From Cellvibrionaceae bacterium (GTDB taxonomy: Bacteria; Pseudomonadota; Gammaproteobacteria; Pseudomonadales; Cellvibrionaceae), in assembly GCA_027012915.1 (NCBI GenBank), contig JALUYN010000484.1, positions 1-10,020 on the forward strand: a DNA stretch of 10,020 nt, read 5' to 3'. The notes beneath the pieces were generated by a model. It searched no databases. It worked only from the letters and a program-made list of their open reading frames with translations, and had not been told where the DNA came from. A program made the position numbers and the translations under genes. Below, one piece after another: positions 1 to 6,595 of this stretch (position 1 is its first letter; every line of letters starts with the position of its first letter).

Positions 1-68
1 AAGCCTGAGTCCCTTGATATTGCTGCTGTGTGGTAACAACAGTTTACCAATGGAACTCAGGCTTTTTC
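1..68 (+). terminator. Nested inverted repeat with short T-run, possible terminator of an upstream unit
   Basis: Bases 1–10 (AAGCCTGAGT) are the exact reverse complement of 55–64, and a second stem (TGGTAA at 31–36 with TTACCA at 44–49) lies inside. The outer right arm runs into five Ts (63–67). The 44-nt distance between the outer arms is long for a standard rho-independent terminator, so it could instead be a structured RNA end or a chance repeat. The window begins at the left arm, so the stem may be longer than visible. Confidence 0.4.
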
Positions 69-71
69 ATG

Positions 72-120
72 TGCTATCCCAAACTGTGGGACAGCAGTGC
101 TTTTCGAAGGGCCTTTTTTT
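72..120 (+). terminator. Hairpin and seven-T tract, possible terminator
   Basis: TGCTATCCC (72–80) pairs with GGGACAGCA (88–96) with one mismatch around a 7-nt loop. Seventeen bases later there is a GGCC followed by seven Ts (114–120). The stem is too far from the T-tract for a textbook terminator, and only a weak TTCG-loop mini-stem (100–109) lies next to it. With the preceding inverted repeat it suggests that transcripts entering from the left stop here. Confidence 0.35.
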
Positions 121-315
121 GTGCCGCTTTTTGAGGCGCTATTGCTGTGAGCTTCGCCTTTGCGCTCGATTGTGGCGATTCCCGCTATTGGCACCACATC
201 CAGCATTGTTGATAATAGATTCCTTATCTTCTGTGATGACTATTGACGTTGTCATTCGACAGCTCGGCTGTCGGGCTTATTTCTATAACAATCAAAGGCC
301 AAACTCAGACACGGT
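121..315. other. Non-coding leader region upstream of the solute-binding protein gene
   Basis: No reading frame here has a plausible start, codon use or recognisable product; a frame running through it has a low-complexity, Cys/Leu/Arg-rich translation and ends inside the next gene. The region holds a perfect 7-bp palindrome and a TATAAC box close to the next gene, listed separately. I see nothing else in it. Confidence 0.5.
257..289 (+). promoter_or_regulatory. Palindrome next to a -10-like box, candidate promoter/operator
   Basis: CGACAGC (257–263) and GCTGTCG (267–273) form a perfect 7-bp inverted repeat with a 3-nt centre. A TATAAC box (284–289) follows, 26 bases before the first start codon of the solute-binding protein gene. 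No good -35 hexamer sits at 16–18 bp from that box, and the palindrome occupies the place where one would be. That fits an operator or an activator-dependent promoter, but a terminator-like hairpin followed by TTATTTCT is also possible. Confidence 0.35.
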
Positions 316-1131
316 ATGTTGCAGTCGTACGGAACAAATAAACGCTTGATGGCGGCAGTCCTGTTAATGTTTTTTGCAGTACTGGCACGCCCGTTGGCGG
401 CAGATGAACGCTCTTCGGGGCATTCGTCTGAAGGTTTGCTGTCCGTTGAGCCCGTTCATTTTGCCACCACGTCGGTCAAACCATGGGGCATACGTGCAGC
501 TGGTACTAATCAGGGGTTGTTGGTTTCTTTCGTGGAAGCGCTGGAACAGCAGACAGGTATTCCCATTGCCAATGAGCTGCAACCCTATCCGCGTGTGGTG
601 CACTCTCTACATAGCGGTCACGTGGATTTTGCCATTCTGTTTGACAGCGAGTTTTCCAAGCAAGCAGCAATTCGCATTGGCCATATTGTGGATACCAGCA
701 TGATTGTTGTTGCCCGCACGGGTAGTCCGCAGATGAAGTCTTTGGATGAATTGCAGGGAAAAAAAGTGGGGCTTATTCGCGGTTCAAAGTACGGCGCCGC
801 GTTTGATGAGGCGACCCATTTTAAGCGCATTCAGGTATCGAATATGGAGCAGGGGCTTGCCATGTTGCTGCGTGATCGAGTTGATGTCATGGTGGGAACG
901 GACCAGGCGCTGTTTTGGGCAATGCAAAAAATGGATGTCGGGGCCAAGCGCCTGTCGAAAGTATTTGTCCTGGCGGGTGCCACTGGCAGCCTCTACGCAT
1001 CGAAGCACTCATCGCGACTGGATTTGATTCCTGTGTACGAGCGGGCGCTGCAAACCCTGCGCGACAATGGCACGCTTGACCGTATTTTCGATACCAAATA
1101 CGAGTGGGCCCCCAGCGAATTTATAGATTAG
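316..1131 (+). CDS. Periplasmic family 3 solute-binding protein (transporter substrate-binding domain)
   Basis: This 271-residue protein resembles the family 3 extracellular solute-binding proteins that deliver amino acids or similar small molecules to ABC importers. The N-terminus has a basic stretch (NKR, residues 8–10), a hydrophobic core (11–24) and a likely signal peptidase site near residue 29 (PLAA before DE). The mature part starts with a typical first strand (FATTSVKPWGI, about 49–59). The hinge and second lobe follow, with 'LDELQGKKVGLIRGSKYG' at about 143–160. The start at 316 is preferred because the next ATG (349) would drop the basic residues of the signal peptide; neither has a strong ribosome binding site. 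No permease or ATPase gene is adjacent, so it may be an orphan binding protein or a sensory one. The substrate cannot be read from sequence. It lies 28 bp before argE and may be cotranscribed with it. Confidence 0.85.
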   Translation: MLQSYGTNKRLMAAVLLMFFAVLARPLAADERSSGHSSEGLLSVEPVHFATTSVKPWGIRAAGTNQGLLVSFVEALEQQTGIPIANELQPYPRVVHSLHSGHVDFAILFDSEFSKQAAIRIGHIVDTSMIVVARTGSPQMKSLDELQGKKVGLIRGSKYGAAFDEATHFKRIQVSNMEQGLAMLLRDRVDVMVGTDQALFWAMQKMDVGAKRLSKVFVLAGATGSLYASKHSSRLDLIPVYERALQTLRDNGTLDRIFDTKYEWAPSEFID

Positions 1132-1159
1132 TAATGAAGTTATGAAATAGGCACCAGCG

Positions 1160-2305
1160 ATGTCGATCCCGGATCTCAAAAGTCAGTTGCAACAGCTTGT
1201 ATCAGCCCCTTCGGTGAGTAGCCACAGTGCGCGCTGGGACATGACCAATGAACCGGTGATCGTGCTTTTGGCGCAATGGCTCAGGGATTTGAACTTCTGC
1301 GTCGAAATTTTGCCGGTACCGGGCAATGACAAGAAATTTAATCTGGTGGCAACGCTGGGCAGTGGCCCTGGCGGTCTGGTGCTGGCCGGGCATACCGATA
1401 CCGTTCCCTACGACGATCAACTGTGGCAGTCCGACCCATTCAAGCTGAGTGAGCGCGACAACCGCTGGTACGGCCTCGGTGCCACCGATATGAAAGGCTT
1501 CTTTCCGGTGGCCATCGAAGCGGCGCGGGCGTTTGAGAATACGCCATTGCAACAGCCGTTGATTATTCTCGCCACTGCAGATGAAGAAAGCACCATGAGT
1601 GGCGCCCGAGCATTGGCCGAGGCTGGCTACCCCAAAGCCCGCTATGCGGTCATTGGTGAACCCACCGGACTGCGCCCCATTCGCATGCACAAGGGCATGA
1701 TGATGGAGGCTGTGCAGATTGAGGGGCACTCGGGACATTCGTCGGATCCATCGCTGGGTAATAACGCACTGGAGTCCATGCACCGAGTAATCCAGGAATT
1801 GATGAGCTTTCGGCAATCCCTGCAGCAACAGTATCAAAACCCATTGTTTACGGTGCCTGCGCCGACCCTGAATCTCGGCTGTATTCACGGTGGTGATAAT
1901 CCCAACCGCATCTGCGGGCACTGCGAACTGCAGTTTGATTTGCGTGCTCTGCCGGGCATGGACAACGATGAATTGCGTCAGCAGATCGATGAAAAATTGC
2001 AGGTAGTGGCCCGCGAAAACAATATCGTGGTTCAGCGTAAAACCCTGTTTGGCGGTGTCCCGGCTTTTGAGCAGAGCGCCGATTCGGAATTGGTAAAAAC
2101 TGCGGAGCGCTTAACGGGACATTCAACCGAGTGCGTGGCATTTGCCACCGAGGCTCCTTTTCTGCAGCGACTGGGCATGGAGACTATAGTCATGGGCCCT
2201 GGCTCCATTGATCAGGCCCACCAGCCGGACGAATTTATCCCGCTGGATCAGATCAAGCCGGCGGTGGACGTGTTAAAACAAATGATCCAGAAGTTTTGCC
2301 TGTGA
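1160..2305 (+). CDS. argE: Acetylornithine deacetylase (ArgE)
   Basis: ArgE hydrolyses N-acetylornithine to ornithine and acetate in the linear arginine pathway; it is a cytoplasmic M20-family metallohydrolase. The 381-residue length fits the family. Expected metal and catalytic residues are visible: HTD at 78–80 (H78, with D80 as helper), bridging D110 in GATDMKG, the DEE at 141–143 (E142 general base, E143 ligand), E167 in GEPTG and H354 in DQAHQPDE. The dimerisation domain follows the usual 'MHKGMM…GHSGHSS' entry at about 176–194. The start is ATG with a weak TAGG about 9 bases upstream. The gene is followed after 54 bp by argA on the same strand, so the pair covers the entry and deacetylation steps of the pathway. 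M20 relatives such as DapE and ArgE overlap in sequence, but length, motifs and neighbour all favour ArgE. Confidence 0.93.
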   Translation: MSIPDLKSQLQQLVSAPSVSSHSARWDMTNEPVIVLLAQWLRDLNFCVEILPVPGNDKKFNLVATLGSGPGGLVLAGHTDTVPYDDQLWQSDPFKLSERDNRWYGLGATDMKGFFPVAIEAARAFENTPLQQPLIILATADEESTMSGARALAEAGYPKARYAVIGEPTGLRPIRMHKGMMMEAVQIEGHSGHSSDPSLGNNALESMHRVIQELMSFRQSLQQQYQNPLFTVPAPTLNLGCIHGGDNPNRICGHCELQFDLRALPGMDNDELRQQIDEKLQVVARENNIVVQRKTLFGGVPAFEQSADSELVKTAERLTGHSTECVAFATEAPFLQRLGMETIVMGPGSIDQAHQPDEFIPLDQIKPAVDVLKQMIQKFCL

Positions 2306-2349
2306 TGGTTTTGGCTTAAGCTTGCGGGTACCGATTTTATTGATTTCTT

Positions 2350-2354
2350 GGGGA
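2350..2354 (+). promoter_or_regulatory. Ribosome binding site that sets the argA TTG start
   Basis: GGGGA ends five bases before TTG at 2360. This spacing favours that TTG over the in-frame TTG at 2348, which would overlap the site. No ATG or GTG lies in frame close by at a matching distance. Confidence 0.6.
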
Positions 2355-2359
2355 AGATC

Positions 2360-3670
2360 TTGAGCGCCAATAGCCAGGACTACGTGAAGTGGTTTCGTCA
2401 GTCGTCGCCTTATATCAACGCGCACCGGGGGCGGACGTTCGTCATTATGCTGCCGGGTGCGGCGCTGCAGGACGATAACTTTGCCAATATTATTCACGAC
2501 ATTGCACTGTTGCACAGCTTGGGAATCAAGTTGGTGCTGGTTCATGGTGCCCGCCCGCAAATCGATGCGCGCTTGGCGCAGCAGGCCATCGAGTCTGACT
2601 TTCAACAGTCTCTGAGAGTCACGGATCAGCAGCACCTACAAGCCATTGTGCAGGCCATTACCGGAGCACGCTGCCAAATTGAGGCCGCGCTCTCTACAGG
2701 CTTGCCCAACTCCCCCATGCACGGTGCCAGTATCCAGGCGTTGTCTGGCAACTATGTAACCGCCAAGCCCTGGGGAGTGGTAAATGGCGTGGATTTGCAG
2801 CACACCGGCAAGGTGCGCAAAATCGATAATCAGCTGTTGGCGACGGCTTTGGATAACCAGGCCATTGCGCTGGTCTCACCTCTGGGCTATTCGCCCACCG
2901 GAGAAGTTTTCAATTTGTCTTTCGCCGATGTGGCCACTGAAATTGCCAAGGCGTTGCAGGCGGACAAATTGATTGCCTACACCTCCGAAGACGGATTTCG
3001 AGATCAGCAGGGGCAGTTGCTGCGGCAATTGACTCTGGCCGAGTGCGCTTGCGAGCTGGAAAAGCTCGAAGCCGACAATGATCATTCCCAGTCTCTGCAG
3101 GCCTGTTACAGTGCTTGCCAATTCGGAATTCCGAGAGGCCAGATGATCAGCTATCGCAAGGATGGCGCCCTGTTGCAAGAGCTGTTTACCCGTGAGGGCT
3201 CAGGCACGTTGGTCCACAGCGATACCTACGAGAGCGTTCGCGGTGCGACCATCGATGACGTCGGTGGTATTCTTGAATTAATTGTCCCGCTGGAACAGCA
3301 AGGCGTGTTGGTACGGCGTTCGCGGGAATTGTTGGAAAGCGAAATTGAACGCTTCACGGTGATGGAAATGGACGGCACCATTGTCGCCTGCGCCGCGCTC
3401 TATCCCCACGACACTGATATGGCGGAGTTGGCCTGTGTGGCGACCCACCCCGACTATCGCAAAGGCGGCCGCGCAGCTTTGTTATTGCAGGCAATGGAGC
3501 GGCAAGCGCTAACTCAGGGTGTCGCAAAGGTTTTTGTGTTGACTACCCAAACCGCGCACTGGTTTTTGGAGCAGGGGTTTGTTGCTGCTGATCTCAATAC
3601 TTTGCCCGAGAGCAAAAAGTCGCTCTACAATTTCCAGCGCAATTCAAAGATCTTTATCAAGACTCTGTGA
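2360..3670 (+). CDS. argA: Amino-acid N-acetyltransferase (N-acetylglutamate synthase, ArgA)
   Basis: ArgA transfers acetyl from acetyl-CoA to glutamate, the committed step of arginine synthesis, and is normally feedback-inhibited by arginine. The protein has the classic two parts. An amino-acid-kinase-like domain (about residues 20–280, with VHGARPQI at 61–68) is thought to hold the arginine site. A GNAT acetyltransferase domain (about 293–436) carries the acetyl-CoA loop HPDYRKGGRA at 363–372. I choose TTG at 2360 (436 aa) because GGGGA at 2350–2354 lies five bases upstream; an in-frame TTG at 2348 would overlap that site and add four residues. Length is close to known ArgA proteins (about 432–443 aa). 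The non-ATG start may lower translation. The gene lies 54 bp after argE and is probably its operon partner. It ends just before a hairpin shared with the convergent gene. Confidence 0.95.
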   Translation: MSANSQDYVKWFRQSSPYINAHRGRTFVIMLPGAALQDDNFANIIHDIALLHSLGIKLVLVHGARPQIDARLAQQAIESDFQQSLRVTDQQHLQAIVQAITGARCQIEAALSTGLPNSPMHGASIQALSGNYVTAKPWGVVNGVDLQHTGKVRKIDNQLLATALDNQAIALVSPLGYSPTGEVFNLSFADVATEIAKALQADKLIAYTSEDGFRDQQGQLLRQLTLAECACELEKLEADNDHSQSLQACYSACQFGIPRGQMISYRKDGALLQELFTREGSGTLVHSDTYESVRGATIDDVGGILELIVPLEQQGVLVRRSRELLESEIERFTVMEMDGTIVACAALYPHDTDMAELACVATHPDYRKGGRAALLLQAMERQALTQGVAKVFVLTTQTAHWFLEQGFVAADLNTLPESKKSLYNFQRNSKIFIKTL

Positions 3671-3674
3671 GCCG

Positions 3675-3704
3675 TCGCCATTCGGGCGGGTGCCCAAATG
3701 GCGA
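3675..3704. terminator. Hairpin between convergent genes, likely bidirectional terminator
   Basis: TCGCCATTCGGGC (3675–3687) pairs with GCCCAAATGGCGA (3692–3704) with a single mismatch and a 4-nt loop, giving a strong 13-position stem. It lies in the 41-bp gap between the argA stop and the stop of the opposing MaoC-like gene, the expected place for a shared terminator. Neither side has a real T-tract (only TTAAAGCTT on the forward side), so it may work with Rho or simply protect 3' ends. Confidence 0.6.
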
Positions 3705-3711
3705 TTAAAGC

Positions 3712-4170
3712 TTAGGCTTCCGGCCGTACCGCCACCAGAATCAGTCCGATCATACTCAGTACCACTTCGCCTTTGGAGTTTTTGACTTCACCCTTGAGCT
3801 TCACCAGTCCTTTGGACGGGTTGCTCTTGGACAGTCGCTTTTCCGCAATAGTGGTAGTGCCCGTGAGTGGATCGTCGGCAAAGACCGGGCGCACAAAGTT
3901 CAGGTTCTCTACTCCAGGGCTGGCCATGCAGGCGACGTCGTCGAGAAAATGATCCACCAGCATGCGCTGGCACAGGGCTGCTGTTTGCCAGCCGCTGGCG
4001 GCCAGGCCGCCGAGAATTGCAGTCCCTACTTCTTCGTCCAGGTGAAAAATTTGTGGATCGTATTCTTTGGCAAACTCGATGATTTTTTCTTTGGACAGAA
4101 CGGCGCCGCCCATATCGAAGGTCTGGCCAATTTCCAGGTCGTCAAAAAAGTATTTTTTATTATCAAACAT
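3712..4170 (-). CDS. MaoC-like dehydratase / (R)-specific enoyl-CoA hydratase family protein
   Basis: The 152-residue protein has the single hot-dog fold signature of MaoC-type hydratases, which add water to trans-2-enoyl-CoA or catalyse related steps. The catalytic dyad is visible: D38 and H43 in YDPQIFHLD, the spacing of the hydratase-2 motif. The opening 'YFFDDLEIGQTF' (about 7–18) and 'GLAASGWQ' stretch are also typical. The start is ATG at 4170, where GGGAGAGAG lies just upstream; a longer frame starting at 4245 adds 25 residues that look like intergenic DNA. It is the last gene of a likely reverse operon, 86 bp after the ABC ATPase stop, and converges on argA. No PHA synthase or beta-oxidation gene is nearby, so the actual substrate is unknown. 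Confidence 0.85.
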   Translation of the reverse strand: MFDNKKYFFDDLEIGQTFDMGGAVLSKEKIIEFAKEYDPQIFHLDEEVGTAILGGLAASGWQTAALCQRMLVDHFLDDVACMASPGVENLNFVRPVFADDPLTGTTTIAEKRLSKSNPSKGLVKLKGEVKNSKGEVVLSMIGLILVAVRPEA

Positions 4171-4256
4171 GACTCTCTCCCTAATGGTGTGCACAGCATA
4201 ACAAGTGCCTGCCGGGCGCACATCGGCAAAATCACTCATTGGCATTATCGTGAACG

Positions 4257-5054
4257 TTACTGAAGAGACTGTGAGCTTGGCAGGACTTGATAGTGACCCG
4301 CGTCATCGATCAGGCGCAGTGGTGTTTGGTAGAGATCGCTGAGCTGATCTTCGGTGAACAGTTCCTGCTTTGGGCCATCAGCTATGATTTTGCCATCGCG
4401 AACGAATACTACCCGCTCGATTTCCGGTATGACCTCGTGGATGTGGTGGGTGGCGAGTACCACAGAAGTGCCTTGGGTAATCAGATGACGCATGTCCCGG
4501 AGAAGTTGAAACGAGCCCTGTATGTCGAGACTGCTGGTGGGCTCATCAAGAATCAGGGTCTGCGGCTGATGAATCAGTGCACGTGCCAGCAGAAGTCGCC
4601 TTTGCTGACCGCTGGAAAGATGGTGAAACATTCGATCGTGCAGGGGCAGCAGTCGCAATTTTTGCAGGGTGTCGAGCGCCAGTTGCCGCTGCTGCTCGGT
4701 CACATCGTATTGGTAAAGGTTGCCAATGGTACCCAACAAACCGGAGATCACTACATCCAGTCCGGTAGTGATCGGCAGGTACTGTGTTTGAAAATCGTAG
4801 GACACCCAACCGATTCTCTCTCGCAGATGTTGTACGTTGACGGTATCGCTGCCAAAAATCTTTACCCAGGTGCCCGGGGTATCCACCGGGTAGAGTTCCC
4901 GGGTCAACAGTTTCAGTAGAGTGGATTTACCCGCGCCATTGGGACCGAGGATGGCGACGTTTTCACCTTGCTCGATGTTCAGGTTGAGGTTTTCAAATAC
5001 GCGGTGGTCGCCACGGAAGACCGTGGCGTTTCTGATTTCCAATAGGGAAGGCAT
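4257..5054 (-). CDS. ABC transporter ATP-binding protein, single-domain, ModF/YlmA-like
   Basis: This 265-residue protein is one complete ABC nucleotide-binding domain. Visible motifs are Walker A GPNGAGKS (37–44), a Q-loop region around Q89 (SYDFQTQ), the signature LSSGQ (146–150), Walker B LILDE (167–171) with catalytic E171, the D-loop SSLD (174–177) and the H-loop H203 in ATHHIHEV. The long form of the frame begins 35 residues earlier inside the preceding gene; ATG at 5054 matches where ABC homology begins (LLEIRNATV). No clear Shine–Dalgarno is seen, so translation may be coupled to the gene 19 bp upstream. No permease or binding-protein gene is in the group, so it could serve a transporter encoded elsewhere or act as a soluble ATPase. 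The overall style, with a second His after the H-loop His and an 'HHLSSGQQRR' signature, resembles ModF halves and YlmA; this assignment is tentative. Confidence 0.85.
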   Translation of the reverse strand: MPSLLEIRNATVFRGDHRVFENLNLNIEQGENVAILGPNGAGKSTLLKLLTRELYPVDTPGTWVKIFGSDTVNVQHLRERIGWVSYDFQTQYLPITTGLDVVISGLLGTIGNLYQYDVTEQQRQLALDTLQKLRLLPLHDRMFHHLSSGQQRRLLLARALIHQPQTLILDEPTSSLDIQGSFQLLRDMRHLITQGTSVVLATHHIHEVIPEIERVVFVRDGKIIADGPKQELFTEDQLSDLYQTPLRLIDDAGHYQVLPSSQSLQ

Positions 5055-5073
5055 AGGGGTTACACAGGGTGAT

Positions 5074-5373
5074 TTATTCGACGGGAATCTGGATTTCGAT
5101 TCGGTATTTTTTTGGGTTGCTTTTGAGCAGCATGCCCGTGCACTTGTGATAGATCTCACGAGAAGGACTTACACCAGGCTTGCCGTCCGACTCGACTTTC
5201 TCGACCAGCTTGTTATAGCTTATGCCCAGGGTTTCGTAGGGGCCTTCGTGTACGAGGGTGTAGAGTTTTCCCAGAGACTTGCCGGTGCCCTGATAGTGGC
5301 CTATCCGGCGGTTGGATATTACGGGAATATCCACCAAGGGTTTGATTTCGACGTTATCGCTGTGCAGCGTCAT
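5074..5373 (-). CDS. Short GyrI-like small-molecule-binding domain protein
   Basis: The 99-residue protein matches the C-terminal half of the GyrI-like / AraC effector-binding fold. The features are 'LVHEGPYETLG' (about 40–50) followed by 'SREIYHK' (71–77) and the closing 'NPKKYRIEIQIPV' (86–98). Full GyrI-like proteins are about 150–160 residues with two matching halves; here only one half is recognisable, after a short 35-residue lead. An in-frame TAA lies just upstream of the ATG, so the protein is not longer at this end. AGGA lies nine bases before the ATG. No DNA-binding domain is present, so it is not itself an AraC-type regulator. It is the first gene after a promoter-like site and is followed after 19 bp by the ABC ATPase. 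A ligand-sensing or ligand-sequestering role is inference. Confidence 0.7.
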   Translation of the reverse strand: MTLHSDNVEIKPLVDIPVISNRRIGHYQGTGKSLGKLYTLVHEGPYETLGISYNKLVEKVESDGKPGVSPSREIYHKCTGMLLKSNPKKYRIEIQIPVE

Positions 5374-5394
5374 GATGCCCGATCCTGCTTTTGT

Positions 5395-5422
5395 TTTTTA
5401 GGTTATCAGAGTTGCCAGTCAA
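5395..5422 (-). promoter_or_regulatory. Sigma-70-like promoter for the GyrI-like/ABC/MaoC group
   Basis: Read on the reverse strand, TTGACT (5422–5417) is followed after 16 bp by TAAAAA (5400–5395). The -35 box is near consensus and the -10 is four of six. Transcription would begin near 5388, leaving a leader of about 15 nt that contains the AGGA ribosome site before the ATG at 5373. The site lies in the 93-bp gap after the patatin stop, so the downstream group can be expressed separately. Confidence 0.5.
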
Positions 5423-5466
5423 TACGCTCTGTTAGAAACGCGTAATGTATGTTTTGGCGTCGGTGC

Positions 5467-6375
5467 TTAGAAAACCTTGTCAAAGACGTGGAGAATTTCC
5501 TCTTCCATGCGCATTACGCTGTTACTGCCTTCCAGAATGGCCTCGCCGGCGCGGTGGAATTCCAACAGACCAATATGAGCGAGCTTGGGTGACAGTAGAA
5601 CATCCGGTGGATCTCCCGCCAAACGGCTGCGAGTAATGCGGTCCTGAACGATATTGATGGAGCCGGCAATGGCGTCAAAAATATTCGGGGGTTGGTCGGC
5701 GTCGTCATCGCTACTGAATAGCGCCTCAGTGTACTCGCGAATAAAACCGGTAAAGGAGTTGTCTTTGGTTTTAGGCGGCTTCGGTGTCGGCTGGGTTTTT
5801 TCAAAGTGACGGCCCACAAGGTCGCCGTTGAGGTTGACCGCGATTACCACATCGGCGCCCAGAGCGCGGCATACGGATACGGGTACCGGATTGACCAGTC
5901 CGCCATCCACCAGCCAGTGACCATCGTGATTAACTGCGGGAAACAGCCCCGGCAACGCCGCTGAAGCCCAGATGGCTTTGTGTACAGGGCCCTTGTTCAA
6001 CCACACTTCGCGACCGTTTTTGAGATTGGTGGCCACGGCGGCATAGCGTTTCGGAAATTCTTCAATGGCGCGCTCTGCCTCAGTCACATTGTTGGTTAGA
6101 AATCGGTCAAAGCGCTCCTTATTAACGAAACCCGTAAAGGATGTGGCGAATTCAAAAAAACTGGAGGTTTCGCCCTTACTCAGAGCGCATGCCCACTGTT
6201 CCAGCTTACCCATATTGCCAGCGACGTAGGAGGCGCCGACAACTGCACCAATAGAAGTGCCGCAGACGATGGCGGGTTCGATGCCCAATTTTGCCAGCGC
6301 TTGAATGACGCCGATGTGTGCCCAGCCGCGAGAAGATCCGCTGCCCAGGGCCAGTCCAATAGTCGGGTGTGGCAT
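5467..6375 (-). CDS. rssA: Patatin-like phospholipase, RssA family
   Basis: The 302-residue protein is a patatin-type serine hydrolase expected to cleave acyl esters of phospholipids or lysophospholipids. The oxyanion-hole glycine-rich loop (ALGSGSSRG, about 9–17), the nucleophile elbow GTSIG with S41, and the catalytic aspartate D158 in VDGGLVNP are all present, so the Ser–Asp dyad looks intact. 'SAALPGLFPAV' (138–148) is the usual segment before the Asp. Length and the absence of signal peptide or outer-membrane domain fit the cytoplasmic RssA group rather than PlpD or ExoU types. The start at 6375 has GGAA about 9 bases upstream. The gene follows the LpxL-like gene on the same strand after a 220-bp gap. 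A role in phospholipid turnover is inferred from family only; the symbol reflects similarity to E. coli RssA, whose function is itself poorly defined. Confidence 0.85.
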   Translation of the reverse strand: MPHPTIGLALGSGSSRGWAHIGVIQALAKLGIEPAIVCGTSIGAVVGASYVAGNMGKLEQWACALSKGETSSFFEFATSFTGFVNKERFDRFLTNNVTEAERAIEEFPKRYAAVATNLKNGREVWLNKGPVHKAIWASAALPGLFPAVNHDGHWLVDGGLVNPVPVSVCRALGADVVIAVNLNGDLVGRHFEKTQPTPKPPKTKDNSFTGFIREYTEALFSSDDDADQPPNIFDAIAGSINIVQDRITRSRLAGDPPDVLLSPKLAHIGLLEFHRAGEAILEGSNSVMRMEEEILHVFDKVF

Positions 6376-6595
6376 ATCGTTGTTTCCGGTGGAGCCTGAC
6401 GTGTGTCGGCATTGTAGGGGCTGGCTGGGGCAAAAGAAACGCCTGCAAGGGGGCTTAACGATTGTTGTTGATACACAAATGTCTCAACAATTCTTGGCCG
6501 GATTTTAGATTGTCTCAATTAACCTCCTAGAAGGCCCTAACCCGTTTCGTCCGAAGGCCTGCGGCTCCTTCCGGTTTAGCTTTCTGCCCCGTTCC
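6376..6595 (-). other. 220-bp gap between the LpxL-like and patatin genes
   Basis: Read on the reverse strand the gap holds a small hairpin, a perfect AGGAGG (6528–6523) four bases before a TTG, and two copies of TTGAGACA (6518–6511 and 6487–6480) 31 bp apart. No confident promoter was found for the patatin gene, but the direct repeats could be regulator sites. The reading frame opened by the TTG runs out of frame into the patatin gene and is doubtful. Confidence 0.4.
6551..6574 (-). terminator. Hairpin just after the LpxL-like gene
   Basis: On the reverse strand CCGGAAGG pairs with CCTTCGG around a 9-nt loop, with one bulged G. It begins about 21 bases after the stop codon. There is no T-tract, so termination is uncertain; partial termination or mRNA end protection between this gene and the patatin gene is possible. 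Confidence 0.3.

Noticed and set aside
1..68. Integron attC-like recombination site
   Set aside because: The outer arms are inverted repeats of suitable length, but the core-site consensus bases expected at the ends (GTTRRRY-type) are missing and no integrase or cassette genes are seen.
14..349. A 111-codon forward frame across the leader region
   Set aside because: Its translation is low in complexity (Cys, Leu, Arg rich), it runs through the hairpins and T-tract, overlaps the signal peptide of the next gene and resembles no protein I know.
1202..1921. A 239-codon reverse frame inside argE
   Set aside because: It is the complement of a highly conserved enzyme with all catalytic residues on the forward strand; its translation is His/Arg/Gln-rich without domain features.
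4287..4919. A 210-codon forward frame opposite the ABC ATPase
   Set aside because: The reverse strand encodes a complete ABC domain with every motif, so this is a mirror of its codon bias.
5395..5422. Considered as a terminator for the patatin gene
   Set aside because: On the reverse strand there is an A-run, not a T-run, and no stem precedes it; the hexamer spacing fits a promoter better.
4921..5445. A 174-codon forward frame opposite the ABC and GyrI-like genes
   Set aside because: It spans the gap and two genes on the other strand and has no recognisable product or ribosome site.
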